A DNA stretch of 64,000 nt, taken from positions 56,394,602 through 56,458,601 of the forward strand of contig JANJXV010000013.1 of NCBI GenBank assembly GCA_024803745.1. The letters run 5' to 3'. Below, piece after piece: positions 44,030-56,399 of this stretch. The DNA is from Megascapheus bottae (Eukaryota > Chordata > Mammalia > Rodentia > Geomyidae). Both the position numbers and the translations under genes were made by a program. The notes below the pieces were generated by a model. That model saw only the letters and a list, made by a program, of their open reading frames with translations. It had not been told where the DNA came from and did no database searches. How positions within the stretch are numbered: the first letter of the stretch is position 1; each line of letters starts with the position of its first letter.

Positions 44030-44170
44030 TTTAAAATTGTTATTGTAGAGATGTACAGGGGAGTTAAAGTTATATAAGACCGGTAATGAGTACATTTCTT
44101 TTTGAACAGTGTCAGGCCCTTCCTTCACTTTCTCCCAGTTTTTCCCTCTCACAAGTTGTATAGTTCATTA
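44030..44170. mobile_element. Probable L1-derived fragment
   Basis: 'atgtacaggggagttaaagt' and 'taatgagtacatttcttttt' resemble sequences I associate with rodent L1 ends. The assignment is tentative. Confidence 0.35.
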
Positions 44171-44184
44171 TCTACTTAGTGTCT

Positions 44185-44835
44185 AGGAAATCTTTTTTTT
44201 TCCCCCACCAGTCCTGGGGCTTAAACTCAGGTCTGGGTGCTGTCGCTGAGCACTTCTGCTCAAAGGCTAGTGCACTACCACTTTGAGCAACAGTTCTGTT
44301 TCTGGGTTTGTTTTGGGGTTTTTTTGCCAGTCTTGGGCTTGAGCTCAGGGCCTGAGCACTGTCCTTGGACTTTCTCAAGGCTAGAGCTCTACCACTTGAG
44401 CCTCAGCACCACTTCCAGCTTTTTGCTATGTATATGGTACAGAGGAATCAAACCCGGGTCTTCATTTATGCTAGGCAAGCACTCTACCACTAGGCCAAAC
44501 TCCAGGCCCTCTGTTTCTGGTTTTTGAGGGGTTAATTGATGATAAGAGTCTTATTTTTTTTTTCCAGTCCTGGGGCATGAACTCAGAGCCTGAGCACTGT
44601 CCTTGGGCTTTCCTCAAGGCTAGTGCTCTACCACTTGAGCCACAGCACCACTACTGGCTTTTTCTGTATGTATGGTACTGAGGAATCGAACCCAGGTCTT
44701 TCTGCATGCTAGGCAAGCCCTCTACCTGTAATCCCAGAACTACACACAGGAGAGCTGAGGCTAGAGGATTATGAGTTAGAGGCCAGTCTGGGCTGCACTG
44801 CGAGATGCAGAAAACTGCTTCAGAAACAGAACAAG
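44185..44835 (-). repeat. Nested SINE cluster
   Basis: An antisense composite SINE (44185-44321 and 44509-44555) is split by an antisense IDL-Geo copy (44322-44508), with 'ctgtttctgg' on both sides as the likely target-site duplication. A second antisense IDL-Geo (44556-44720) follows. Bases 44724-44835 resemble a sense B1-like element ('cctgtaatcccagaactaca'). Confidence 0.8.
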
Positions 44836-47139
44836 CACAGAGCTAGTGCTGTGCCCGGACAGAGGCAGAGGGCTGACCCAAGTGTCTCCATGTCTGGGAA
44901 GTTCCTTCCCCAGCACCTCCTACGGCCTGGAGTCCTGGGACCTCAACCTCAGATGGTGGCCTGCGGAGCTGGGAAGGAGCGAGTTGCAGGGGTTTGGGCC
45001 TCATCCCCTGCAGCAGGCTCCACACACGCTGCCCATCTGAAGCTCACAGGACTGTACCTGCTTCCTTTGCCATCTGAGGCTGTGTGTGTCTTGGGATGGA
45101 ACTGGCCCCTGGTGGAGGGGGCATTTACCAGCAAGACAGAGTTCTGTTTATTTTGGAACCACAATGCCCTGGACACTTTGACTCACACACCAGGGAGGAG
45201 TCTGTGAGTATGAGTATATGTGTGTGTGCATGCACACACGTTTGTGTGTGTGAGACAGAAGAGGTGAAATGGCAGCTAGTGCTAAGGCCAGCTCTGTCCA
45301 TGGCAGGGCAGCAGGGTGGGAAGGGAGAGGCTGCCATCCTGCAGGTGACCCGAGTAGGCAGACACAGCTCTTTCTCTGGCGGAGGGGAGGAGGAGGGAGA
45401 AGGGTTAAGGAACCTTCTAGGGGCACAGTTCCTTCCCACTCTCCCCCTACTCCAGCCACATCCCTGTGAGCTCTGGACAGGGAAGCTTGACTTCCTTCGT
45501 TGTCCCCGGCCAGAAGCGGCCAAGGGCAGTGCCTGTGGCCAGGACACTGGCAGGTGGAGCCACAGGCCCACTCCCAGCCGGCCAGCCATCAGAGGCCGCC
45601 TCCTGTGACCTGGCTGTGAGGACATCAGCAGGTCATTTGTGTAAAGGTGGGGATGTGGTGTCCAGGTGTCTTTGTCTCTTTGGCTATCAAGTGACGAGGT
45701 GTGTGCATGCATGCGTGCGTGCATGCGTGTGCGTGTGTGTGTGTGTGTGCAACGTCTCCCCAAGCTCTAAGCTTGCCACCTGTAGGGAGGGCACTTACCT
45801 ATCCTTCTCCAGCAAGGCACTGTGGTAAGGTCTCGGAACTGGGACACCAAAGCCCCACCCAGGTCAGTCTTGCGGGCAGGAGAAGGGGTCCTGTTCACGT
45901 CCAGCTGTGCCCCTTATGGACCGGGCCTCCGTTTTCTGTCTACAGGATGGGATATGTCATTACTGCTGGGGGTGGGGGGGCGCCGCCGAGCCGGCAGTCA
46001 GGGACCACCTCTCCCGAGTGTGGCTCGGGGCTTCTCCCTAGTGGGCCACACCTGGTTACCACTGACCCAATGGGCCTGGAGCCACTGTGGGTGCCCTTTG
46101 ACCTCCCTGGGTGCCTCGGCCCTCTGCCCCCTCCAAGTTCTTTCCAGCCATCCAGCCCCTATTGCCTGCATCTGGTGGCCATTTCCCAACTCTGGCCCCT
46201 GAGACAGGGCCCCAGGAGGCGGAGCTTTGTTTTTTACCTCAGCTCCCGGTGGACTCCGGGCTGGGGGGACCCCCTGCCCCCCTGCCCCCTGCCAGGCACC
46301 AGCTCCTGGCAGCCACACCCAGCTTCGTTCTCGACTTCTTCAGGGCAGACAGCTCTGGGTCCTTGCCGGCTCTGGGCGTCTTGTCTGCGCGGTTCTGCAT
46401 CCCAAGCCTTGCCAGGTGGCTTGGGGTCTAGCGGGGCACAGGGCTGGTCCTGGGGGGCTGGTGAGAGAGCAGCGCGGTTCAAGCGGCACTGCCTAGTCAA
46501 CCCACGGACGCTCTGGTCTTGGCACAGCCAGCGCGGAAGCCCCTGCCCACGTGGAGGAGCGGCTCCGTGGTGACCGGCGGGTGCGGTGGAGGGCCGGGGG
46601 AAGCGGTTGGCGGCCCGGGGACGGAGCCCCCGTGGGTTGGGACCCACGCACCAGTACCGGGCCGGAAGAGGCCTCGGCGCCTGCACGCAGGCTTCGCGCG
46701 GGGGCAGGGGCCGCCCGGGGCGTCGGGCCTGCCTGCCCGGCCAGCAGGGTGCCGCGGGGACGGGCCGAGGCCCTGCTCAAGAGCCAGGGGGAGCGGCGCG
46801 GCACCCGCGCCCGCCTGTGTCCCGAGTGCGGGGCTGGGCCCGGGCCCGGCGGGCCGCCGGCTGCTGCGGTCGGCAGAGTGGCAGGGACGGCGTCCAGGCA
46901 CGGAAGGGCCCCGGCCGCCTGCCTGCCCCGCCCGCGCCCGGTGTCCCCGAGGTCAGGCGGAGCACGGGGGCCAGGACTCGGGGTCCCCGCCGTCCGCTCT
47001 CCCTCCGCGGAGGAAGACGCGGCCGCGTCGGTGACTCGGGCTCAGAGGGGCTGCGGACAGGGTGGCCTGGCTGAGCTGACGCTCCACGGCCCACGTGCGG
47101 AGCGCGGGCCCGGGTCCCCGCTCGGACCGGTCCGCAGAC

Positions 47140-47860
47140 CAGCGCCGACCCCGCCCCCCGCCTCCTCCCTCCGCCCTCTCCCGGCCGCCGCCCGCCTCCT
47201 CCCCGTCTCCTCTCAGCCCCGCCCCCGCGCGCTGGCCCCGCCCCGGCCCCGGCCCCGCCCCTCCGACCCCGCCCCCCGCCTCCTCCCTCCGCCCTCTCCC
47301 GGCCGCCGCCCGCCTCCTCCCCGTCTCCTCTCAGCCCCGCCCCCGCGCGCTGGCCCCGCCCCGGCCCCGCCCCGCCGACCCCGCCCCCCGCCTCCTCCCT
47401 CCGCCCTCTCCCGGCCGCCGCCCGCCTCCTCCCCGTCTCCTCTCAGCCCCGCCCCCGCGCGCTGGCCCCGCCCCGGCCCCGGCCCCGCCCCGCCGACCCC
47501 GCCCCCCGCCTCCTTCCTCCGCCCTCACCCGGCCGCCGCCCGCCTCCTCCCCGTCTCCTCTCAGCCCCGCCCCCCGCGCGCTGACCCCGCCCCTCCCCGG
47601 CCCGGCCCCGCCCCACAGACCCCGCCCCCCGCCTCCTTCCTCCGCCCTCACCCGGCCGCCGCCCGCCTCCTCCCCGTCTTCTCCCCGTCTCCTCTCAGCC
47701 CCGCCCCCCGCGCGCTGACCCCGCCCCTCCCCGGCCCGGCCCCGCCCCGCAGACCCCGCCCCCCGCCTCCTCCCTCCGCCCTCTCCCGGCCGCCGCCCGC
47801 CTCCTCCCCGTCTCCTCTCAGCCCCGCCTCCGCGCGCTGGCCCCGCCCCACCTCCTCCCT
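47140..47860. repeat. GC-rich tandem repeat, about 110-120-bp unit, about 7 copies
   Basis: Repeating blocks 'gaccccgccccccgcctcct', 'ctcccggccgccgcccgcct', 'ccgtctcctctcagccccgc' and 'gcgcgctggccccgcccc'. Unit length varies through indels in the C/G runs. Confidence 0.92.
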
Positions 47861-47959
47861 CGGCCGCCCGCAACCGGCTCGGAGGCCCGGCCGGCGCGCC
47901 GTGGCTCGCCCCGCCTCCGCACGCTGGCCCCACCCCAGGCCCCGCCCCCGCCCCGGTCC

Positions 47960-48660
47960 CGCCTCGCGCAGTTGGAACGGTCCTCTGGCATTTCCTGCAG
48001 CCAGCCCGGCCGGCCCGGCCCGCGCGCCGCTGCTCGCCCCGCCTCCGCACGCTGGCCCCGCCCCGTCCTCGCCCCGCCCCCGCACGCTAGCCTCGCCCCG
48101 CCTCCGCACGCTGGCCACGCCCCTCCGCAGCCCCGCCCCCGCCCCGGCCCCGCCTCGCGCAGTTGGAACGGTCCTCTGGCATTTCCTGCAGCCCGCCTCC
48201 GCACGCTGGCCCCGCCCCATCCTCGCCCCGCCCCCGCACGCTGGCCCCGCCCCTCCGCAGCCCCGGCCCCGCCCCAGCCCCGCCTCGCGCAGTGGGAACG
48301 GTCCTCTGGCATTTCCTGCAGCCCGCCCGGCCGGCCCGGCCCGCGCGCCGCTGCTCGCCCCGCCTCCGCACGCTGGCCCCGCCCCGTCCTCGCCCCGCCC
48401 CCGCACGCTAGCCTCGCCCCGCCTCCGCACGCTGGCCACGCCCCTCCGCAGCCCCGCCCCCGCCCCGGCCCCGCCTCGCGCAGTTGGAACGGTCCTCTGG
48501 CATTTCCTGCAGCCCGCCTCCGCACGCTGGCCCCGCCCCGTCCTCGCCCCGCCCCCGCACGCTGGCCCCGCCCCTCCGCAGCCCCGGCCCCGCCCCAGCC
48601 CCGCCTCGCGCAGTGGGAACGGTCCTCTGGCATTTCCTGCAGCCCGCCCGGCCGGCCCGG
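47960..48660. repeat. GC-rich higher-order tandem repeat (about 323-bp period)
   Basis: The motif 'ggaacggtcctctggcattt' plus 'cctgcagcc' occurs five times, near 47977, 48165, 48296, 48488 and 48620, with spacings alternating at about 190 and 132 bp. This gives a 323-324-bp higher-order unit. The variant 'gcagttggaa' alternates with 'gcagtgggaa' in register. Confidence 0.92.
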
Positions 48661-50879
48661 CCCGGCCCGGAGCACGGAGCTCGACCACCGAGCGAGCGAG
48701 CACGCACGCACGCGGCGCAGCGCGGTAGGAACCGGGCCTCCGGGACGGGGAGGCCGGGGAGGGGCGCCGCGCAGGCCGGAGCCGGCCCCGGAGATAGCGA
48801 GCCCGCTGGGCAGAGCCTGGGACCCCCGAGCCCCCGTGCCGGAGCCCCGCCCGGCCACCGTGCGGAGGGCGGAGCGGGGGCTCGAGCGGCCTGGCGGGCG
48901 GGGCGCTGGGGTGGGCGCCGCAGGCCGGCCCGGCCCCGCACTTGCTGGGGCCTAAAGGAGCCAGGGCCCGGCTAAAGGGTGGGAGGGCGCGGTTCCGCAG
49001 ACCTGGGTGCGGCGGCGCCTGTCCTCGGGCCCAGCCGCGCCCGGAGGGTCCCGGGAGGGGTCCCGGGAGGGCAGGAGGCCCAGGGAGCCCGGCCCAGGGC
49101 CGCACGGCGCGCCCTGCCCCGCCGGTGGGCTGCCCACGGCCTCCTGCTCTACGGCCTGGCCCCCCAAGGCAGGAGGAGGCTTGACGGGGACCCTCAGCCC
49201 CTAGCCACAGGTCCGGGTCCTTCCGCCTCCCCTCCTCCGGCAGACAGCCGGCCCTGCTGGCAGAAGTTGGCTAGTTAGGACTCCCCCTCCCCCAGTTGCA
49301 AGGAGGCCTTCTCCACCCTTGCCCACGTTATGTCTTGCCAAAGTGGCTGATATGATTCCTCTTCTTTTGCTGGAGGTGGGGGGTGCTCACCTGGATGCCC
49401 TCTAACAAACACAATTTGTCTGTGTGCCCGAGCCTGTGGAGGCCACTTCACAGGCCAGAGTGGCAAGGGCCCAGAGGAGCAGTCATGGCGTGGGGGTGGG
49501 GTGATGGTGTGCGTTTAATCTCTCTGCCCCCCCCCTCCCCCGCCGTGCCTCTCCGTCCCACACTGGGCAGAAAACGCGCCTCTCTGTGATTAACAGCCAG
49601 TGTCTGTCTTTGACACCTGCCTGCCACGTTTCCCCTGACTTCCTTGCTGATCCGGGGCTTGCCAGGGATGGAGGACCAGGCCGTGGCGTCTTGTCCTTCC
49701 TCCTCAGGCTCCGGGCTCAGGACCTATAGATCCATTGTCTGCCTGCAAGCACGTGTGTGTGGGGCAGGGTGGTGGGCCCTTTAACACAGGGCTTCAGTGC
49801 CAAGGAGGCGAGCACCGAAAGAAAGAGCCAAGCTTCTGTCTGGGCTGTCTTGACAGGCTGTGTTTAGAGCAGATGACGAAGCAGCAGCTGATGGGCTGGG
49901 CCAGGATCTCTGACCACTGGCCTGGCCTGAGATCTAGGGGTCAGCCGCTCTAAGGTCGAACCCCGCGAATACATCCTGATGGTCAGAGGTTCACTCCACT
50001 GGCGCACAGGGCTGGGAGTACACCAAGCCTGAAGTCACTGCTTTGGGCTCTTGGCAGATGGTGCCATGCTCAACCCCCCACCTAGTGGTATTCACCACGG
50101 AGAGAATGCCACTTTCTCTTCTGAAAGCCAGGGGTTTGACAGTGTCCTGTCCTGCAGCTATGTTTTGGGAACCTGTGCCCTCTGTGAATTCCATCACTGA
50201 GCCTCAGATAAGCACCCACTATGGTGAGCTTGCCCTGTGTGGCAGAGAACTTGACCCCCCATGCCCGCTCCTTAGCTGAGAGACAGCAAGGTGCAGTTTT
50301 CAGTGCAGCCTGAGAACTTGAAGGTCTGGCACTGGGTGAGGGGCACAGAGGGGGCAAAGCACAGGACACACCACACTGGAAGGTGATGGGCCAACCTGCA
50401 TGCTGCTTGCAGGATGGGCCTGGGCCCCAGGGGAGCCCCGTCAGGTGGTGGGAGGTTCAGGCTGGAGCCCTGGCTTCCTGACACAAACAATGCAGGTTGC
50501 TCTTGATGGCAGATTGGCTGTGCCACTCACCAGGCCTGTGGCTCAAAGCAAAGGAACTCGGAAAGGGAGGTGAGGATTTGAAGGTGGTAATGGCCCAGGA
50601 TTGTCACCTGGAGAGAAGTGTGAGCACAGGGGGAGTGCCTGGAGGGCGGGCCACGCATGGAGGACTTGGACCTGGGAAGGGTCTCTTAGCTGCACAGTTG
50701 TTCCACACCACAGCCCTGGAGGCATGCAGTGGGCATGAGGTTGTGTTGTGCTGGAGCCAAGCTGATGGGATGGAGGGAACAGAAAATAGAGTGGCCCAGT
50801 GTAGTTCTTTGACCATTGTGTTAGCTGGACATTTGCCACCTCAGATGAGAAATGTCATGAAATCAAGACGTGTGTGATT

Positions 50880-51085
50880 TGCAGGGTGCCAGTGGCTCAC
50901 GCCTGTCATCCCAGCTATTTAAGAGGCTGAGATATGAGGATCATGTTTCGATGTCTTGTCAGGCGGGAAAGTCTCTCCAATTAACCAGAAAATGGAGATG
51001 TGGCTCAAGTGGTAAAGCATCGACCTTGAACAACAACAAAAACCCCAGTTCCAGCCCCAGTACCAGCATACACACAGACACACAG
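50880..51085 (+). repeat. B1-like/Geo composite SINE
   Basis: A sense copy with 'gtggctcacgcctgtcatcc', 'ctccaattaaccagaaaatg' and 'tggctcaagtggtaaagcat'. Confidence 0.88.
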
Positions 51086-51615
51086 AATGTGGGACTAGCT
51101 GGAGTTTTCTGGGGATCCCCCAAAAGAGATGCCTGGTGTGCTGTCACAGACACCTGGGGACTAATAGCCGTTGCTGGCCATTGGGAGGTCCAGGAGCCAC
51201 TTAGCCAGGCCCCTGGGGTTGCCTGGCCAGTGGAGCCATTGAACCTGGCAGAGAGCAGACAGGACAGGAGTCTTGCAGGCCTTTGTAGGGGAGCCAGCTA
51301 ACTTACCCAGAGGGCCTGTGGGACCCATTTCAGGGCCACCTAGACTGGGAGCAAATGCTTTGCCTTATATCCTGTGCTAACCTCAAGGCTAGCAGCCTCC
51401 CTTTAGGCTTGGCCTCTCTGCCCTCCCTACCATCCAGCTCTTGGCAGGAGCAGGGCATTTGCACAGGCTATGATCCGGCCCCCACCTAGTCTTTGTCCAG
51501 TAAGCAGTCAGCATGGTCTGTAGAAAGGCAAACCAAACCTGGAGTGTGTGACTCAGTGGTGGAACTTGTGCCTAGACTATGTGAGGTCCTGGATTCCATC
51601 CAACATCGCAAAAAT

Positions 51616-51651
<36 letters not shown>

Positions 51652-53877
51652 ATCCCTTCACCATTCACCATGGCTACAAGGCCCCTGGTTCTCACCCTGC
51701 TCCATGTCCCGCTCCTGCTCAGGGTCCAGCACCAGGTCCAGCCCCAGACTCCATGCCTGCCTTCGTAGGGCTCTGTGGGAAGGCCGCAGAGGCGGTGGGC
51801 TGAGGTCAGCAGGCCCAGCACGCCCCGCCCCAACCCCGTCCCTTTGCTTCCTCAAGGATGGGCTCGAGGTGACTGTCCCCATGGTCCCTTCATTTCTGAG
51901 TAGGGAATGGTGCTGTGGATTGACCTGAGCTTGGGGGACACCTGCGCTGTCATGTCTCGGGCCTGTGCTGACAGCCGTCACGTCTCCATCTGGCTGGCTT
52001 GAAGCCAGAGGAGAGGGGGGAAGTCAGGGCTCAACAGTGACCACTTAGGAAGCTTAGGTGGAGCAGGGTTTAGGGGCCCCACAGGCTCCCCTGGCCTGTG
52101 AGGAGCTGTCTTCCTTTGGTCGGGTTGATGCCGGAGCCTGGTCCACCACAGATGGTGCGCCCAGGAGGGGAGGGGCAGGCTGATCCCAGAGCCCAGTGAG
52201 GGCAGCACCCACTGCTGTCCCTTCCACCCACCTGTGGGGAGCATGGGCAGCCCCAGCAAGGCACCAGTCAGTCAATTGGAGCAAATCTGAGGGGGACTCG
52301 GTAGTGCCTTTGGGCTGGCGAGACTGTGAACTATTTGAGTGAATATGACTTGATTAGAGGCCACCGTCTCTGGGTTCTGGGCACTGGGCAGGGCCTGGGG
52401 CTGGTGGCAGCAGGGTCTCATCAGGAGGAATATGAGCAGAGAGAGTGGATCACCAGAGGGGCCAGGGACACCTGTGGATGTGCCCACTCACCAGGGCCAG
52501 CAGGAGTCCACGCATGCCCACCGGCGGTCATGAGAGCAAAGCTGGCTGGATAGCAGTTTTTATTTTGGGGCTGCCTGACAGCATGGCTCCCACTGGCACC
52601 CCATCTTCCCTTCATAGGCAGGAGGGGAGCCAGGAGCCTCCCGGGTGGTCCAGGCTCCCCGGGTAATGGCTGGCGGCCAAAGCTGCCTCCCCAGGGAGCA
52701 GAGGGAAGGGAGCTGGGAGCTGACCACAGAGCGCAAAGCAGAGGGGAAGGAAGGCCGAGCCCTAACCTGTGCAGCCCCGTGCAGTAGGGTCCAGGCCTGC
52801 AAGTGGTAGGCAGGCTCGGGGCGGGAGCGTGCCCAGGGCCTGCGGTGAAACCCTTGTCCCCCGCTGGCCAAGCCAGGAAGGGAGAGTGCCCCTCCCATCT
52901 GGGGTTCCCGCCTGCCACTGGGTACAGAGATGGGTCACGCAGGCCACTCGGCCCCAAGGCCCGAGAGAGACTGCCTGGGACCTGGGGGATTCGTGGATTT
53001 GGAGGCCTGGCCAAGGAAGCCACACTGGGCCAGGAAGGCCCAGTGCCTCCGGTTCCACCAGCCTCCCTTTCCTGTCCTCCACCTCTCAGGCTGGCTGCCA
53101 GCCATGGGTGAGCTTGGGCTGTTCTGTGGGAGTGCCACTCCCCCTGCCTGCCCCAAGGACCCTGCCCACACCCCATGTGTCATCCCGCCAGGTCAGAATG
53201 CCCAGCCCAAGGCCACCCTGAAGGCAGAGCCCAGCCAGACCCTGCCTCAGCAGAGACCCTCCCTCACCCACGCAGCCACCCCCTCAGCTGCCGTCCCTTC
53301 CTGTCCTGAGCTGTCTCCTCCTTGGGCTCACCCCAGCCTTTGGGGGCATGGGGGGCCCAAGGCAAACATTCACTTAGGCCTGGGCTCCTGGGGCCTGGGC
53401 ACTGTCACCTGTGTAGAACAGGACCAGTCACAGTCCTGGCACAGAGCCTGGTGGGGGGCACTGTCTCCTGGTCCCCCCAGCCAGCCCCTTGGTTAAGAAC
53501 TGTACCTCCTTGTTGGCCCGGGTCCCAAAGCTCCAAGATGACTCAAGGTGCAGTGAAACCCTGTGTCCTGCCCCCGGAGACCTGGCCCTCAGGCCTCCCA
53601 CCTGACCCCGCTCCCTCTCATGCCACAGCCTGGCCACCAGCCTAGGTGGCCACGTCCAGGTCCAGGGCCTCCCTGGCTGAGGGCAGGAGATGGCAAGGCA
53701 GCGCCTCTTGGGGCCTCAGTTTCTCCACTTCTGGCATGCCCTGCCCCCAGCAGCAGGTCCGGGGGTTCCCTCACACAAGGAACCCCAAGTAGTAGCCTCG
53801 ACAGCGGTGTGGGACTCCAGAGCCCTCTCCTCACCCAAGTGGGGGCTGGGCCACCTCTGCTCCTGGAGCCACTTACT

Positions 53878-54012
53878 TTACTTTTGTCTTGGTGCTGGGG
53901 CTTGAACTCAGCACCTGGGGCTGTCACTTTGCCTCTTCACTCTACCACTTGAGCCCCAGCTTACTTCCAGCTTTGTGCTGGAGATCAGAGCCTCGTTGAC
54001 ACTCCTTCCTGA
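53878..54012 (-). repeat. Truncated Geo-type SINE
   Basis: Antisense fragment 'ggtgctggggcttgaactca', 'cactctaccacttgagcccc' and 'gctggagatcagagcctcgt'. Confidence 0.75.
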
Positions 54013-54557
54013 GGGCTCTGCCTGCTGCTGCCCTGCCATCCCCACACCAGGCCCAGGGGAAAAGCAGGCATGGCCTCACGCTGCCCGTGCCAGACCTCCC
54101 CAGCAGAGGGGAGAGCAGCCCGCTTTGAAGCGAGTCCTCGCCCACGGCGGCTCCGTTCTGCGTTTCCACTTTGGGCCTGGCTCCAGGAGGAGCGTGTGGG
54201 CCGAGGCTGCCCCGAGGCCTAGATTCTGCCTCGGAATAGCAGCCGTCCTCAAGTGACAGGTCCCTGAAAAGCAGGTTCCGCGAAGGCCAGGCGAGCGCTT
54301 GTCCACTGTGCAGACTGATAGGGAGAAGTCAGTCACCTTGACCTGAAAATGTGAGACCTGGTGTGAAGCGCTGGGGACGGGGCCTGGCTGCTGCTCTCTC
54401 TGTGCGGGTCATCTTGCTGGCCAGACCTTGAGCGTTCCTGAAGCTTCCTGGAGGTAGGGGGCATGTGTCGTGGGGTGATGGCACCAAGGCAGTCTCTGTG
54501 TGCCACAGTGGGGTCTGCGAGAGCCCGTGGTGGCTGTGGTCCAGGCTCTGGCCATCT

Positions 54558-54670
54558 CTGTAGCTGGGACCCCCCCCTCCCCGCTTACCCCACTGCTGGG
54601 ACCTCCCTGCTTATCCCACTGCTGGGACCCCCTCCCAACCTGGTCCCACTGCTGGGACCCCTTTCCCCCA
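54558..54670. repeat. Short tandem repeat on 'ccactgctgggacc'
   Basis: Four imperfect copies of a roughly 28-30-bp unit, each containing 'cccactgctgggaccc' or a close variant. Confidence 0.85.
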
Positions 54671-55565
54671 GCTTCTCCCAACTGGCTCTTTGGCTGTGTG
54701 GGAACCATCTTCAGCCAGCGCCACCTCCCTGCGAGAGCCTCTGTGGACAGAGGCGCAGGAACAGCTTCTCCTTTGGCCCCTCTGGAAGATCGGAGGGAGG
54801 GGAGGCAGAGGGAGAGGAGCCAGAACGCCATGCCGTACCTCTGTCCTGACGGAGGCCCGCCCCGGCTGGAAAGCCTGCCCTCTGCCCCCTGGGCCAGGTC
54901 TGGGACCTGGGGGCTGCACAGAAAATGCCAGACATTTGGGGATCCAACTGTCCCAAGATGCCCAGGTCCCAGTTTGCCCCACATACCTCCTGGGCCATCC
55001 TCGCTGGAACCCCAGCTCCTCAGGGGCACCCTGCCTGCGTCTGACTCTGTCCTGGGCCCTGCTACCTTTGGTCTGGGTGCCAGTGCAACCCACTCTGCCT
55101 CCTAGCGCACAGTTACTTGGCATCGCCCTTGGCGAGCTGCTGCTTGTATTCTTGGTTTGTCCCAGACATTGGCTGTGGCACCACCGGCTCTGGACTTGGG
55201 CGCTTCCCAGAAGCTTTTTTCCTGCCCACCTGTGCCAGTGAGGGCTTCCCGCCCAGGGCCTCCACGGAGTGACTGGTCTTGAGGATAGGGAGTGCTGTGG
55301 TGGTTAGGATCCCGGTCAGCAGTCACCAGAATGGTGTGTGAACCCCACCCGTGTGGTCCTGAGCCACTCCCTGAAGTTCTGAGCCTCAGTTTACTCTCTG
55401 TGGAGTGAGCCACCAAGCTGCCAGCATCATGGGATGCCATGAGGACTTGGCAAGAGCAAGGACCCATGGTCCCCGGCCTGTGTGGGGGTGGCATGAGCTC
55501 TCAGCTCAGGGAGAAATCATTCTTTTCATTAATGAGTTGTGATTAGTAATTAAATATTATGAGAG

Positions 55566-55745
55566 GGGCACTGGTGGCTCATATCTGTCATCCTAGCTAC
55601 TCGGGAAGCTGACATCTGAGGATCACAGCTCAAAGCTAGCCTAGACAAGAAAGTCTGTGAGACTCTGATCTCCGAAAGCCAGAAGTGGAGGTGGTGTGGC
55701 TCAAGTGGTTGAGTGAAAAAGCCTAGTGAGAGCGTGAAGGTAGGC
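55566..55745 (+). repeat. B1-like/Geo composite SINE
   Basis: A sense copy with 'ggtggctcatatctgtcatc', 'gcatctgag'-like sequence, 'cacagctcaaagctagccta' and 'ggctcaagtggttgagtgaa'. Confidence 0.85.
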
Positions 55746-56399
55746 CGGTAGACAGACAGGCAGATGGATATTGTAAAACTGTGAAATATTTAAATGCAGA
55801 AAGCATACCAAATAATGGAGTTGGTCTTTGGAAGCCCAGAGCCAGGGAGTTGGAGGGAGGTCGCCCACCATGGGTCCCTGGGCTTTGGCATCGCCTTTCC
55901 CCAAGGAGCTGCTGTCCTGGCTATCCAAATGGACGACTGGGGACTCCACAAGCGAACCCAGCTCCTCTGGCCTGAGTCACAAACATCCATCCTACTCGTA
56001 GCCCCTCCAACTCAAGCATTTCAGAGCTGCGTAAAGCTTGGCAAGGTGGCCGGGCAGCCCGTGTCTGCGAGCCCTTTCATAGGCAGCTCGCCGCACCTGG
56101 CCCTCGCTTGTTTTCTTGGCTGAGGGGACCTAAGTCCACGGTCCTGTGGAAGGATGACCTCTGGAGCCGGTTCTGCAGAAGGGTCTCCACGGGTGCCACA
56201 TGTGGAGCCCCTCTGAGGTGTAAGCAGTCCAGAGAGCCCACCTGGAGGGGCTTTCTCCGGAGTCTCCTGGCCCTGGGGCCCGGCCCATTACCTCTGCCCA
56301 CGTGTCTTCAGGAAGGTCCGGGCTCTCATTCTACCTGCAGGCCTTCACTATGCAGGGTGAGCCCCTAGAAGTTTGCAGGTCCTCTTTGGTCTTAGAGTG

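Larger units (their letters stand above)
38500..46450. other. Intergenic region (or 5' intron of an unidentified transcript)
   Basis: No supportable coding exon. 38900-41660, 41880-42580 and 44840-46450 are unique-looking GC-rich sequence. Repeats are the purine/pyrimidine tracts (41667-41842), SINEs (42590-42775, 43790-44005, 44185-44835), a 3-copy tandem repeat (43215-43400), L1 scraps (43500-43725, 44030-44170), (GA)n (43735-43757) and a TG/CATG tract (45700-45752). Confidence 0.5.
46480..49150 (+). promoter_or_regulatory. Large CpG island, probable OSBPL5 promoter and first exon
   Basis: About 2.7 kb of very CpG-dense sequence with many GC boxes. A candidate non-coding first exon ends near 48723 with donor gtagga, just after the 'gagcgagcgagcacgcacgc' stretch. 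In rodents MRGPRG is followed in the same orientation by OSBPL5 (oxysterol-binding-protein-like 5), as I recall the map, so this is the natural promoter. No OSBPL5 coding exon is recognisable up to 64,000. The island is largely tandem repeats (47140-48660). Strand and gene assignment are inference. Confidence 0.5.

Noticed and set aside
46551..49105. A 725-codon + strand frame and long - strand frames rich in Pro, Arg and Ala
   Set aside because: GC-rich tandem repeats in a CpG island lack stop codons by composition; there is no recognisable domain.
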